Shown: positions 18,363-26,763 of the stretch, piece after piece | Layout: each line of letters starts with the position of its first letter | How positions within the stretch are numbered: the first letter of the stretch is position 1 | NCBI GenBank assembly: GCA_024709485.1 | Contig: JANJWO010000010.1 | Span: 1-55,730 of the forward strand | Direction of reading: 5' to 3' | Length of the DNA: 55,730 nucleotides | Origin: Hydrogenophilaceae bacterium | GTDB lineage: Bacteria; Pseudomonadota; Gammaproteobacteria; Burkholderiales; Thiobacillaceae | Program-made: the position numbers and the translations under genes | Notes under the pieces: model-generated | Told to the model about the DNA's origin: nothing | Database searches by the model: none | The model's input: the letters and a program-made list of their open reading frames with translations, nothing else

Positions 18363-19018
18363 GCGAAAAAATCCGCGTCATCATCGTCGACGATCACACC
18401 CTGTTCCGCGAGGGCCTGGCCGAACTGCTCGAACACTACGGCACCATCCACGTCTGCGGCATCACCGGCGACCCCGAAGCGGCGCGCCAGCTCCTGAAGG
18501 AGCACCAGCCCGACGTCGTGCTGCTCGACCTGCACCTGCCGCCCACCGACGGCATCACCCTCATGCAAAAACTGCGCGAGGAGGGCCTGTTCTTCACCAC
18601 CCTCATCCTCACCGTGAGCGACGAGGAGGAAGACCTCGCCAGCGCCCTGCGCGCCGGTGCCCAGGGCTATCTGCTGAAGAACATGGAACCGTCCGAAGTG
18701 GTCGACGCCATCCAGCGCGCCGACAAGGGCGAAACCGTGGTCGCGCCGCAGATGACCGCCAAGCTCGTCACGCTGCTGGACAGCAAGAAGGGCAAGGCCA
18801 CCTCGCTCATCAACCAGCTCACCGCGCGCGAGCGCGAAATCCTCGCCTACCTCGCCAAGGGCGACAGCAACAAGGCCATCGCCAAGGAACTCGGCATCAG
18901 CCACGACACGGTGAAGCTGCACGTGCGCAACATCCTGTCGAAGCTGAACCTGACGTCCAGGGTGGAGGCGGCGGTGTTCGCGGTGGAGCAGAGGCTGACG
19001 CCGCCGAGGCATTCGTAA
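18359..19018 (+). CDS. NarL/FixJ-family response regulator
   Basis: 219 residues. The receiver domain has the acidic pair DD at 11-12, phosphoacceptor Asp57 in VVLLDLHLPP, and the conserved Lys in GYLLKNM. The LuxR-type HTH is at about residues 150-215 (LTAREREILAYLAKGDSNKAIAKELGIS, cut here only by quotation). Its ATG overlaps the kinase stop. A longer frame upstream only overlaps the kinase gene and is not used. Targets unknown. Confidence 0.93.
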   Translation: MSEKIRVIIVDDHTLFREGLAELLEHYGTIHVCGITGDPEAARQLLKEHQPDVVLLDLHLPPTDGITLMQKLREEGLFFTTLILTVSDEEEDLASALRAGAQGYLLKNMEPSEVVDAIQRADKGETVVAPQMTAKLVTLLDSKKGKATSLINQLTAREREILAYLAKGDSNKAIAKELGISHDTVKLHVRNILSKLNLTSRVEAAVFAVEQRLTPPRHS

Positions 19019-19051
19019 CATAAACCGCTGGCGGCAGCCCGGCAGCTAGTC

Positions 19052-19077
19052 ACTTTTCTTGCTTCGCCAAGAAAAGT
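19052..19077. repeat. Palindromic host repeat and possible terminator
   Basis: ACTTTTCTT and AAGAAAAGT form a 9-bp inverted repeat around GCTTCGCC. A motif of this type recurs between genes in many proteobacteria. The prophage begins about 20 bases downstream. Confidence 0.7.
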
Positions 19078-19095
19078 AACCAAAAGAAGGCGACC

Positions 19096-19212
19096 TGAAC
19101 GGGGGTGAGATATTTACCCACATGAGTGTGAGATAAATGGGACTTGATGGGATGAAACGGGACAAAAAGAAACGGGCACAATAAAACAACGTTTCACAGG
19201 ATGAAACTGGAA
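19096..19212. other. Left prophage end with transposase-binding-like repeats
   Basis: After the presumed terminal TG there are two GTGAGATA direct repeats (19105 and 19128). Read on the minus strand, three related motifs follow: CAGTTTCATCC, CCGTTTCTTTT and CCGTTTCATCC; one inverted CGTTTCA lies at 19190. Mu transposase sites contain a CGTTTCA-type core, so these are likely end-binding sites. The exact terminus needs a comparison with an empty site. Confidence 0.6.
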
Positions 19213-19758
19213 TCAGGGCCGGAAAGATTGGTCAAGGAAATCTGAACTGAGCTCGAGGATCATGGCGGTATCCTGGTCGGATAGACCTAAAAAAACGCGG
19301 GCCGGGATATCTCCCCAGGGGATTGGGGTGCCTCTTTTAGAAGAGCCGGCATATCCCTTTTCCATGCCAAACTGCTGAGCGGCGGCGTATTCCATAGGAC
19401 TGCCAACAATCAGCGTACCAACCCCTTCAATTTTGTAGGCAATCGTTGTGGAAAGACTGCCGCTCTCGCCGATCAGGGGCTTCTTGCCCCCGAGCCGGCG
19501 GGCACCTTTCTGAGTCAGCCCTCCATCCTTCTTTCGGAATGACCCCTTGTACTTGTTGAGATAACCCAGCAGGGTGACCTCGGAGTTTTCTTGCCAGCGG
19601 CTGCCGTCCGGCGCCGTCGAGGTGGAAAAACGCTGTTTTGTTGAGTCGACCAGCAACTCGCCGAGCTTGGCCATCAGCTGCTTCGGGTTTTCTGCCGCAG
19701 CGATCAGGTTGGCAATGGCCTTGCGGGTTTCCTGGTCAGTGATTTCGACTTCTAACAT
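19213..19758 (-). CDS. G: Phage virion morphogenesis protein, Mu G-like
   Basis: 181 residues. The family pattern is clear: a helical N-terminus, RFSTSTAPDGSRW, KPLIGESGSL, then VGSPMEYAAAQQFG and IPARVFLGLSDQD. In Mu, G has a role in head-tail completion. It is the last leftward gene, directly before the prophage end, which is not where G sits in Mu. Confidence 0.9.
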   Translation of the reverse strand: MLEVEITDQETRKAIANLIAAAENPKQLMAKLGELLVDSTKQRFSTSTAPDGSRWQENSEVTLLGYLNKYKGSFRKKDGGLTQKGARRLGGKKPLIGESGSLSTTIAYKIEGVGTLIVGSPMEYAAAQQFGMEKGYAGSSKRGTPIPWGDIPARVFLGLSDQDTAMILELSSDFLDQSFRP

Positions 19759-19772
19759 GCTATATTTAGACA

Positions 19773-19848
19773 GGCGGTAGTTTCCTAGGGAAAGGTTGTG
19801 ACTGGGGTCTCCCAGCGCATGATTCAGGTTCGAATCCTGGCGCCGCCC
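19773..19848 (+). other. tRNA-like element
   Basis: The 3' half is canonical: T arm TCAGG-TTCGAAT-CCTGG (19824-19840) directly followed by CGCCGCC (19841-19847), which pairs at six of seven positions with GGCGGTA (19773-19779). The total length is that of a tRNA. The D-arm and anticodon positions are wrong: TTTCC/GGAAA has a 3-base loop and CTGGG/CCCAG a 4-base loop. It is likely a degenerate tRNA or mimic rather than a working one. It fills the 95-base gap between F and G, antisense to them. Confidence 0.5.
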
Positions 19849-19853
19849 GCCTC

Positions 19854-21056
19854 CTATAATTCTCCATCAAGCAATTCGTAGGCGGCCTTGTTTCCAAGGC
19901 CTGTCGTGTCGCCGATGATCTTCCCCGTCCGCAGGATGTTGTAAATACCCTTGCGCTTGATGCCATCTTGTCCACGGACTACGGCCTCAAAATCCAGCTT
20001 CACCACCAGTTTTCCAGTCTGCCCGGCTATGTCATAGATGAACAGCAGCGCGGGCTTCGCCTCTGTTTTGTCCAGCAAAACAGCCTTATAGCCGGGGAAG
20101 TTCTTCGGCAGCTCGCGGTACCAGCTCCACGGGATGGCTGATTTTTTCCTGTCACGGTGTGCGTGGAAGATGTCCTCATCTCGCACGGAAACAACCGCAG
20201 TTGCTGGTGCAATTCCGCGCTCGGCCAGCCTGGAGACAATTACCGACGGCAAAGCCTGAAAGTTTCTGATCTCCCCCTGGGCGTTGGTAAGGCGGTCAGC
20301 CCATGCCGTGAAAGCAGAACCAGAAGCCAACCCTGTTGAAGCGACCACAGCCGCGCCAAGTGAGGCTGGGAGGCCCGCAGCTTTATCAAGCAGGTTTTGG
20401 CGGATGCGATCGGCAACCGTCGCGCCAGGCATGTAATCCCAGCCCTTGTCGATCCCTTTTGGACGCCCGTCCGGCTCGACGCCGTCATCCGGTGCCGGGT
20501 CAAAGCGTCCGCCAGTACGCTGGCCGGCGCTGCGCGAAACGCCAACCACGTAGCACTGACAGCCCCAGCCATTGGGGGGATAGTGGGTATTCCACCAGGG
20601 GTCATTGGCTGGCAATGTCAGGCCGTTCCAGCTCACGTGCAGCGGCCTCGGGTTGGCGACAGAGTCGGAATGACGGTACGTCCAGTATTCGAAGCGGCCA
20701 GACTTCAGCTGCGCAAGGCGACCGGCGGCGTAGCTGGTTGTGATGTTGGTTCGGTAAATGGTCCGGGTGCGCCAGTTGTACTCGCCGTTGTAGCTCCAGC
20801 CGTGCTTTGCCACGATGGCGTCGAAGTCCTGCCGGAAGGCCTGAAGGCTTTTCCCCTCCGAAATTGCGCGATCCACCGCGGCTGCGAAGTCGGCCAGAAG
20901 ATCCGCTTTGGCCGCGCCGGCCACCATGAAACCCGTGTCGTGTGCGGATTTCCAGACATCGGTCCATTTTTCAGTGGGAATCAGGTTACCCAGTTTCCCG
21001 CGAAAAAACGCGACCTGTTCGTCAAACGGCCGCTTGAAAACTGCGTTGATAGGCAT
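19854..21056 (-). CDS. F: Minor head protein, MuF family, with C-terminal nuclease-like domain
   Basis: 400 residues from ATG 21056. The MuF domain covers about residues 1-170 and ends in the typical NGWGCQC (162-168). A linker follows, then from about 265 a compact C-terminal domain with DEDIFHAHRD (293-302), YRELP (313-317), AVLLD (325-329) and LVVKLDF (350-356). This resembles the phage Barnase-EndoU-colicin-RelE (PBECR) nuclease domains known to be fused to MuF proteins. MuF connects to the portal and may enter the host with DNA; the nuclease activity is inferred. Confidence 0.85.
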   Translation of the reverse strand: MPINAVFKRPFDEQVAFFRGKLGNLIPTEKWTDVWKSAHDTGFMVAGAAKADLLADFAAAVDRAISEGKSLQAFRQDFDAIVAKHGWSYNGEYNWRTRTIYRTNITTSYAAGRLAQLKSGRFEYWTYRHSDSVANPRPLHVSWNGLTLPANDPWWNTHYPPNGWGCQCYVVGVSRSAGQRTGGRFDPAPDDGVEPDGRPKGIDKGWDYMPGATVADRIRQNLLDKAAGLPASLGAAVVASTGLASGSAFTAWADRLTNAQGEIRNFQALPSVIVSRLAERGIAPATAVVSVRDEDIFHAHRDRKKSAIPWSWYRELPKNFPGYKAVLLDKTEAKPALLFIYDIAGQTGKLVVKLDFEAVVRGQDGIKRKGIYNILRTGKIIGDTTGLGNKAAYELLDGEL

Positions 21057-21069
21057 CAGGCCGCCGCCT

Positions 21070-22638
21070 TTAATTAGACCCGGCCAGCGTGCCGCTCTCG
21101 CTGGCCACGTCAAAGCGCCCGGCCAAATTGGCCGTGGCCATGCCCAGGGCCATGATCTGCTGCAGCTTGCTGCTGTCCACGTCGCCATACGCGGACAGCA
21201 GCCAGTCGCGCAGCTGCGCCAGGCTTTCGGCCTTGTCCACCATCTCGCGGATCTGGTTGATCATGTCCTCGATCGCTGGCTGCCCCTGGGCATCCAGGGC
21301 GTCGGTCAGGCCATCCTGAGTTTGCGGCGGGTCGCCCTGGACTACAGGGCGGTATGTCAGCGCAGCACGCGCAACGGCTTGAGGTGGCGTGCTTGACACC
21401 GCCAACACTGCTTCGCCTTCTTTCGGTAGCGGAATATGCAGCTTCTCCTGTGCCCATTCCACCGGGATCTGCACACCCACCTCCACCAGCTTGGGGAGAG
21501 ACTCGGCATACAACTTCATGTCCTCTGGCTCGCGCACGTCGAACACCAGGCGTGGACAACGGCGAATATCGGACACGCCCTTGTTTACAGCCAGAATCGG
21601 GTAAATGAGGTCGCGCGTCAGGGTGCCCTGCAGTTGCCTGGCATCGGACTCCAGAATGTCCATGCGCACTTCGTTATCCAGCTCTGCGCCGGCCAGGCTG
21701 CCCTTGCGGGCGCTGTCCTGGCCGATGTTCTGGCCCAGGATGGCCTTGGACTCTGAGCGCTCGCACCACTCGATCATGGCCACAAATGGATCATGCTGGC
21801 CCTTGGCCGCTTCCTGGAACTCGATAATCATGCCGTCCGGAATGATGCCGGCCGCCGCGTGGCCGATGTTCACCACCGCATTCAGGAGGGTGCGGCGCTC
21901 GTCCTGGGTCGCCCCGCTCGGGTATTTTCCAATCCGCAGAGGCAGGCCATAGATTTCCAGAAACTCGGCCATGTCCCGTGCGGCATAGTTCTTGAACAGG
22001 TAAGGCCACACCAGCGCACGGTAGAGGCCGGACCGCGAAAGATAGCCAGAGCGCGACTTGTGCTGATGCACAACCCAGCCGAATGGATTGAGCTGGTCAC
22101 CGTCCATGCTGGCGCCACGCAGGCGGATATGGGTCCGGGTCGCCTGGTCCAGGGTAAACCAGGCGTGCGGCCGCATTTCGATCATCGTAGGCAGCCGTTC
22201 ACCGCCAAGCATTCCCCAAGTCAGCTCCAGGCAAGAAAAACCGTGCCCGACCGCGGTCAGCGCATCCAGAATCACATCCTCCAGATCGCCGATCGCCTCG
22301 ATGCGCTCCTGCGCATATTCAGCCAGCTTTTTCTCCTCCACGCTGGCTTTGGCTGGCGGCTCGATACGCCAGTCCAGCGTCAGCAACGCACGCTTGCGCT
22401 TGCCCATCTCGGCAAAAATATGCGTGTCCCGCTCCTCCATGTCCTCGAACAGTTCAGACTGAGAAACCAGGTCCCCCTGTTCCGCCCGCGTCAGGGTGCT
22501 GTAGAGCTTCTGCGGCGTCAGGCCGCGCGCCGGGTGATCGGCAAACTCCTGATGCAGCGAGGACAGCCGCGCCGTTTGCGGCTCGGCCAGCGTCTTGCTC
22601 TCGATCGGGTTGCCGCGTGCGTCCAGTATTCTCGCCAT
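21070..22638 (-). CDS. Portal protein, Mu gp29 (DUF935) family
   Basis: 522 residues, the usual size. Conserved segments include DMEERDTHIFAEMGKRKRALL, GHGFSCLELTW, NPFGWVVHQHKSRSG, YAARDMAEFLEIYGLPLRIGKY and ILGQNIGQDSARKGSLAG. It forms the ring through which DNA enters the head. It stands between terminase (8 bases upstream) and F in one leftward transcript. Confidence 0.93.
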   Translation of the reverse strand: MARILDARGNPIESKTLAEPQTARLSSLHQEFADHPARGLTPQKLYSTLTRAEQGDLVSQSELFEDMEERDTHIFAEMGKRKRALLTLDWRIEPPAKASVEEKKLAEYAQERIEAIGDLEDVILDALTAVGHGFSCLELTWGMLGGERLPTMIEMRPHAWFTLDQATRTHIRLRGASMDGDQLNPFGWVVHQHKSRSGYLSRSGLYRALVWPYLFKNYAARDMAEFLEIYGLPLRIGKYPSGATQDERRTLLNAVVNIGHAAAGIIPDGMIIEFQEAAKGQHDPFVAMIEWCERSESKAILGQNIGQDSARKGSLAGAELDNEVRMDILESDARQLQGTLTRDLIYPILAVNKGVSDIRRCPRLVFDVREPEDMKLYAESLPKLVEVGVQIPVEWAQEKLHIPLPKEGEAVLAVSSTPPQAVARAALTYRPVVQGDPPQTQDGLTDALDAQGQPAIEDMINQIREMVDKAESLAQLRDWLLSAYGDVDSSKLQQIMALGMATANLAGRFDVASESGTLAGSN

Positions 22639-22646
22639 ATCGTCTC

Positions 22647-24194
22647 CTACCAGCCCGCCTTCATGTGGCCAGCCATGTCATCGTCCGAACTGCCATCCCA
22701 CCTGCTGGATTTGGCGGGCGCGGCGGTGTACTCGATCGGCGCGTCATCGGCGCGGCTCGCGGCATAAGCCAACAGGATGGCCACTCCGGAGTCACCGTGG
22801 CGCTGCTGGCCATCATCGCCCTGGGTGCGCTTGTCCGGAATCATCGGAATACCCTTCACCACCTGGAAGGCGCGCAGGTCGTCCACCACGTCGGCCGAGC
22901 GCGGCAGCAGGATCGTGCCGTCCTCAAACGCGCTCTTGAGCGGCGCCGTATTGTCCCGGTACCAGGCCTGGCTCAGCATCACGCACTCGATGCGCTGCGA
23001 GCCCCAGCGCTGCATGGCCTTCTCGGCCAGATACTGGCCATTGCCGCGGCTGTCCAGTTTTCCGGAGCGGAAACGAGGGAGCCGGTCGCCAATGTAAAAC
23101 AGCGCTTCGCGCTGCTGGTCGAAGGGGCAATTGGCCAGTTCCACCAGGAACGGGAATCGTCGCACCAGGTTGGATTCAACCTGGAACGGCGCAATCACCG
23201 TCAGGTCGCCTGAGCGCCCGAAGTCCTCGCCGAAGCCGCTGGCCAGCTTGGGGTCGAGCTTTTCCAGGAGCGGCCGCACGTGTGTATCCAGCCAGTCACG
23301 CATCTCCGCCGTGCGCATCTCCTCCGGCCACAGCACGAAGTTGTCCGCCGGCGGCTTCCAGCGCAGCACAGGCGCGTCGAACATTCGCGCCTCGATCAGC
23401 GCGCGCGACAGCCAGGCGCCACCAGAGTTGGCCGGCACACAGTCCAGCTCCTCCTCCGCGCCAGAGCCGTAGAAGGCGTAGACATCGGTCATCCATGCGG
23501 CTTCGTCTTCTGCGGTCCACTCCTTGCCCAGGCGCATGCAAACGCGTCGGTACAGGCCGTCGGCGATCGCTTCCTTGAAGGTGACACGGTGCACCGAGCC
23601 CTTGCGCTTGCCGGCGCGAATATCCTGCACCAGCTCGTTGAACGGGTTCTCGACGCCGTTGTGCGTAGAGATCACTCGCACCTTGCCGCCCCAGATCAGC
23701 ATGGCCAGGGCCGCCTTCAGCAGCTCGCCGAGCTTTTCGTGGAAGGCCGCCTCGTCGATAACGATCACGCCCTGGCGGCCGCGCAGGTTGGAAGGACGGC
23801 TGGACAGTGCAACGATGCGAAAGCCGGAAGCAGGGAAGCGGATCGTGTAGGTCTTGATGTGCTTGTCTTCTTCGTCGCCGTCCCAGAAGCCTTCCTCGAT
23901 CTCGCCGGCCGCATGGTTGAAGGCCCTAGCCCACATCGCACACGCCTGGATGTACTCGATGGTCATGTCCTGGTTGTAGGCGATGTAATAAACGTTCATC
24001 CCGCCTGCTGCTGCACTGCTGGCCGCGATCAGGACATCATCAGACGCTTCTCCCCATGTGAGGCCCGTGCGTCTGGATTTCTCCTCGACCTTGAGCGGCG
24101 ACGTGTCAGCGATCCAGCGCTGCTGATAGCCCATCAGCACCGGCGGCGCTTCGGCCGTGGCGGTGTTGGGCAGGATGATGGGCATGTTGTTCAT
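22647..24194 (-). CDS. Terminase large subunit, Mu gp28 family
   Basis: 515 residues. The ATPase core has a divergent Walker A, KSRRTGLT (residues 39-46), and Walker B VIVIDEAAF with Asp147/Glu148. The C-terminal nuclease domain contains acidic residues in GEDFGRSGDLTVIA and a terminal DSGVAILLAYA. It cuts and pumps DNA into proheads. Its start overlaps the gp27-like gene by 4 bases. Confidence 0.94.
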   Translation of the reverse strand: MNNMPIILPNTATAEAPPVLMGYQQRWIADTSPLKVEEKSRRTGLTWGEASDDVLIAASSAAAGGMNVYYIAYNQDMTIEYIQACAMWARAFNHAAGEIEEGFWDGDEEDKHIKTYTIRFPASGFRIVALSSRPSNLRGRQGVIVIDEAAFHEKLGELLKAALAMLIWGGKVRVISTHNGVENPFNELVQDIRAGKRKGSVHRVTFKEAIADGLYRRVCMRLGKEWTAEDEAAWMTDVYAFYGSGAEEELDCVPANSGGAWLSRALIEARMFDAPVLRWKPPADNFVLWPEEMRTAEMRDWLDTHVRPLLEKLDPKLASGFGEDFGRSGDLTVIAPFQVESNLVRRFPFLVELANCPFDQQREALFYIGDRLPRFRSGKLDSRGNGQYLAEKAMQRWGSQRIECVMLSQAWYRDNTAPLKSAFEDGTILLPRSADVVDDLRAFQVVKGIPMIPDKRTQGDDGQQRHGDSGVAILLAYAASRADDAPIEYTAAPAKSSRWDGSSDDDMAGHMKAGW

Positions 24195-24736
24195 CCCGCG
24201 ATCCCAAGGATTTCGCGTCGCAGGGCCTGCACCGACTCAGGCGAGAGGCCGCCCTTCTTGGCGATCTTTTCGACGTTGGCCGCGGCCGCCTCCGCGCGCC
24301 CCTGCACCTCCTGGCGGAACTTCTTCTGATTCACGCTGGCGCGGGCCAGGGTGGCAATGTTCTTGGCAGCCTTCGACAAAAGCCCGATGCGATCCGCCGG
24401 GTCGATATCCTCGTCGGTAGCTTCCTGCAGGTTGACGATCGACTCGAACAGTTCCGTCTGCACCAGGGCGATCACCGCCTCGCTGCGCGCGTCCTGGTCG
24501 TCCGCCGCGCCCTCCGTCAGCATGCGCGCCGCATCCGTGCTGGCCTTGATGGCGGCCAGCCGGCGTTCGAACTTCTGGCCATAGCGGTGGATCGCGCTCT
24601 TGCTGATCTGGAAGCCGCGCTCTTTCAGCGCCGACTCCAGCAACTCGTAGCCCGAGAAATTGCCCTCCATCAGGCTCTTGTCCAGCCAGGCTTTCACCTC
24701 TTTCGGCAGGGAAGAAACGGATTCGCGTCTGGGCAT
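24191..24736 (-). CDS. Mu gp27-like protein (DUF3486), probable small terminase
   Basis: 181 residues from ATG 24736; the frame runs on upstream through the neighbouring gene but that part is a shadow. The start PRRESVSSLPKEVKAWLDK and FQISKSAIHRYGQ match DUF3486, a helix-turn-helix protein placed just before gp28 in Mu-like phages, consistent with small-terminase function. The rest is coiled coil. Confidence 0.88.
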   Translation of the reverse strand: MPRRESVSSLPKEVKAWLDKSLMEGNFSGYELLESALKERGFQISKSAIHRYGQKFERRLAAIKASTDAARMLTEGAADDQDARSEAVIALVQTELFESIVNLQEATDEDIDPADRIGLLSKAAKNIATLARASVNQKKFRQEVQGRAEAAAANVEKIAKKGGLSPESVQALRREILGIAG

Positions 24737-24740
24737 GGTC

Positions 24741-25046
24741 TTACCAGTATTTCGCCGGCCGACCGATGCCTGGGTCGCACTCGACCGTGTACTCGACCAC
24801 GTCGACGCCATAGCGCTTGAGGGCGCCAAACCAGCGGCCGCCGGGCTCCTTGCGCAAATCCAACAAATCGCGGTCAGCCAGGTAATCCAGCTCGCGGCGC
24901 ACCTCCAGCGCGCTGGCGTCCGGGAACATGCCCTGCATCGTCGCCAGTACCAGCTCCTCGTAGGCCCCAACCGGCCGCGCATTGTTCAGCACCAGCAGGA
25001 TGTTCCAGCGCATCGTCTCGCGGCGGACCTTGTTCGAATCAATCAT
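24741..25046 (-). CDS. Small winged-helix-like late protein (gp26 position)
   Basis: 101 residues. NILLVLNNARPVGAYEELVLATMQG and VRRELDYLADRDLLDLRK have the pattern of a winged helix. Its location corresponds to Mu gp26, whose role is unclear. It overlaps the next upstream gene by 8 bases. Confidence 0.7.
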   Translation of the reverse strand: MIDSNKVRRETMRWNILLVLNNARPVGAYEELVLATMQGMFPDASALEVRRELDYLADRDLLDLRKEPGGRWFGALKRYGVDVVEYTVECDPGIGRPAKYW

Positions 25047-25419
25047 GTTTCACACCCTTCAGCTGCAGGTTCTGTAAATGGAGTGCCAGCGCATCGAGCT
25101 TCGCCTCGATCACCGACTGGTTACGAATGAAGTCCTCGCGCCGCACATACTCCAGGGGTAAGTCGCCGCGAAATTTCAGAAAATCCCGCTCCAGGCTGCG
25201 CCAGGCCTCCGTCCCATTCTTCTGGTCTTCCAGCACGGCCTTGAACTTGGCATCCCAGTGCTCGGTGCTTTCCTTGCGCGCCTTTTCCATGCCGTCGAAT
25301 CGCGCGTCCAACCGCTTGTCGATCTGCCCGAGCAGCAGCTTCCCGGCGCCGAATGCAAACCCAAGAAACGCTATAAGCAGCAGGATCAGATGCCAAAATT
25401 CGAGTTGAACAGAGCTCAT
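25039..25419 (-). CDS. DUF2730-like membrane/coiled-coil protein (gp25 position)
   Basis: 126 residues. One N-terminal membrane helix (residues 8-30, LILLLIAFLGFAFGAGKLLL) is followed by a long charged coiled coil. It fits the DUF2730 proteins of Mu-like phages, found between the lysis and terminase genes. The start overlaps the end of the damaged TraR-like gene (ATGA at 25416-25419). Confidence 0.7.
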   Translation of the reverse strand: MSSVQLEFWHLILLLIAFLGFAFGAGKLLLGQIDKRLDARFDGMEKARKESTEHWDAKFKAVLEDQKNGTEAWRSLERDFLKFRGDLPLEYVRREDFIRNQSVIEAKLDALALHLQNLQLKGVKHD

Positions 25420-25613
25420 TTCTTTCTCATGCGTTTTTCGTAATCATCGCGGCACTCACCGCCAGGGCAGAAACATCCACGCTGGATGCGGTCCCCGCAG
25501 TTGTAACAAAATCAGCGGGGAGCCAGCACAGGCGCGTTGCGCGCGGCCTCTACCCCTGCATCCCGTTCTGCCTCAGCCAGCTGCTGCGCCTGGTCAAAAT
25601 ACTTCTCGTCCAC
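25416..25613 (-). pseudogene. DksA/TraR-like zinc-finger protein interrupted by one in-frame TGA
   Basis: The frame starts with GTG at 25613, overlapping the preceding stop (TAGTG), and ends with ATGA overlap into the DUF2730-like gene. The N-terminal part FDQAQQLAEAERDAGVEAAR is the usual TraR helix. After residue 33 comes TGA (25514-25512), and then in the same frame a Cys cluster FCYNCGDRI, CFCPGG, ECRDDYEKR. Everything except that codon looks intact. Causes could be a point mutation, a sequencing error, or real UGA read-through. The short product alone would be 33 residues with no zinc finger. Confidence 0.8.
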
Positions 25614-26161
25614 TACCACTCCATACGCAGGCCAACCCCGGCAAACCAGTCCGGCTTTCCAGGCGTGGCATAAGGGATATCCACCGTCCCGCGCAGGCTC
25701 ACGGTTACCGCCTTTACCGCAAACAGCCCTTGCTCCAGGCCTGCCCGCATCACCTGCTGCTGTCCGTTCTTGATGCCCACCCCCAGCCACAGAGAGCCAT
25801 CTGTCGAAGCGGCCAGCCACGGGCGAGGCTGCTTGGCTTCCAGCGTCATCGTCTCCCCGGTCTCCGTATCCAGCAGCGTGGTCACCAGCGTGTCGTTGCG
25901 CGAGGCCTTCACGATGGCGCTATCGATCACCACCTTGGCCGGATCGTCCGCGATCGCAGCAGGCAAGCTCAGCGCACGCTTGGCAGCCTGCGGCCGTGCT
26001 TTGACCGTCTGCGTCTTGATGGGCGTCTGCACCTTGGGCATCGACGCAACCGCCGGTGCCGGCGTGGCGATCTCGTGCTGCAGCGGCGGGCCTTTTATCA
26101 CGTACACCAGCAACAAGATCAGGGGAATAATCCCCGCCGCCGCCATCAGCCATTTATGCAT
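25613..26161 (-). CDS. Phage membrane-anchored hypothetical protein of the lysis region
   Basis: 182 residues from ATG 26161. A single membrane helix (residues 5-22) is followed by a Pro/Ala/Lys-rich linker (to about 70) and a beta-rich C-terminal domain ending GVGLRMEW. It overlaps the transglycosylase gene by 16 bases. The position fits a spanin or lysis accessory protein, but no Rz-type coiled coil is evident. Confidence 0.7.
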   Translation of the reverse strand: MHKWLMAAAGIIPLILLLVYVIKGPPLQHEIATPAPAVASMPKVQTPIKTQTVKARPQAAKRALSLPAAIADDPAKVVIDSAIVKASRNDTLVTTLLDTETGETMTLEAKQPRPWLAASTDGSLWLGVGIKNGQQQVMRAGLEQGLFAVKAVTVSLRGTVDIPYATPGKPDWFAGVGLRMEW

Positions 26162-26763
26162 ACGGCACCTCCCCATTGCGCGTAAACCGGCTCCAGCTTC
26201 ACCAGAATCCGGCGCGGGTAGCCCAGATTCTCCCGGCAGGCCCAGCCTGCGCGGAATGCCAGGCACGGCTTGCCTGTGCGCAACTCCTTCTGCACATAGC
26301 CAAGCCCGCCGTTATAGGCGCGCAGCGTCAGCGCCATGCGTTCGCAGCGGCCGGATTCGCCAGGAATCCTGTCCCACAGCCACTTGTCGTATCCCACCAG
26401 TGCGCGCATGGCCCAGGCCGGATTGCGCGGCTGGCACTCTGCTGAGGAAAGCTTGTTGATCTCGCACCACCAGCGCGCCGTTGCTGGCATGAACTGCGCC
26501 ATGCCCTGCGCACCCACATGCGACACCGCATTCGCGTCCCACAGGCTCTCCTGGTGTATCTGCGCGGCAAAGGTGGCTACCGGCGCGTCCAATCCCCACG
26601 CCAGGCGCGCATTGCGCGTCAGATCGCGCTGATACCGCATGGCCTCGCGTGGCACATCCGCCGCAAAAACTGCAGCCAGTGGCAGCAGCAACAGCACCAC
26701 GGCCAGCAACAGCATCACCCACGAAGCGGTTCGAGGGATGCGCAACTCAGGCTCCCAATGCAA
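26146..26763 (-). CDS. Phage lytic transglycosylase (endolysin)
   Basis: 205 residues. Residues 14-35 form an N-terminal membrane helix, possibly a signal-arrest-release anchor. The SLT domain follows: catalytic Glu72 in IHQESLWDANAVS, then GAQGMAQFMPATARWW and TLRAYNGG. It cleaves peptidoglycan glycan strands at lysis. It overlaps the holin-like gene by 17 bases. Confidence 0.9.
   Translation of the reverse strand: MHWEPELRIPRTASWVMLLLAVVLLLLPLAAVFAADVPREAMRYQRDLTRNARLAWGLDAPVATFAAQIHQESLWDANAVSHVGAQGMAQFMPATARWWCEINKLSSAECQPRNPAWAMRALVGYDKWLWDRIPGESGRCERMALTLRAYNGGLGYVQKELRTGKPCLAFRAGWACRENLGYPRRILVKLEPVYAQWGGAVCING

Noticed and set aside
19766-19975. 69-codon minus-strand frame over the tRNA-like element
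   Set aside because: It contains the GFEPE-type pattern that arises from translating tRNA T arms in antisense, so it supports the tRNA-like call rather than a gene.
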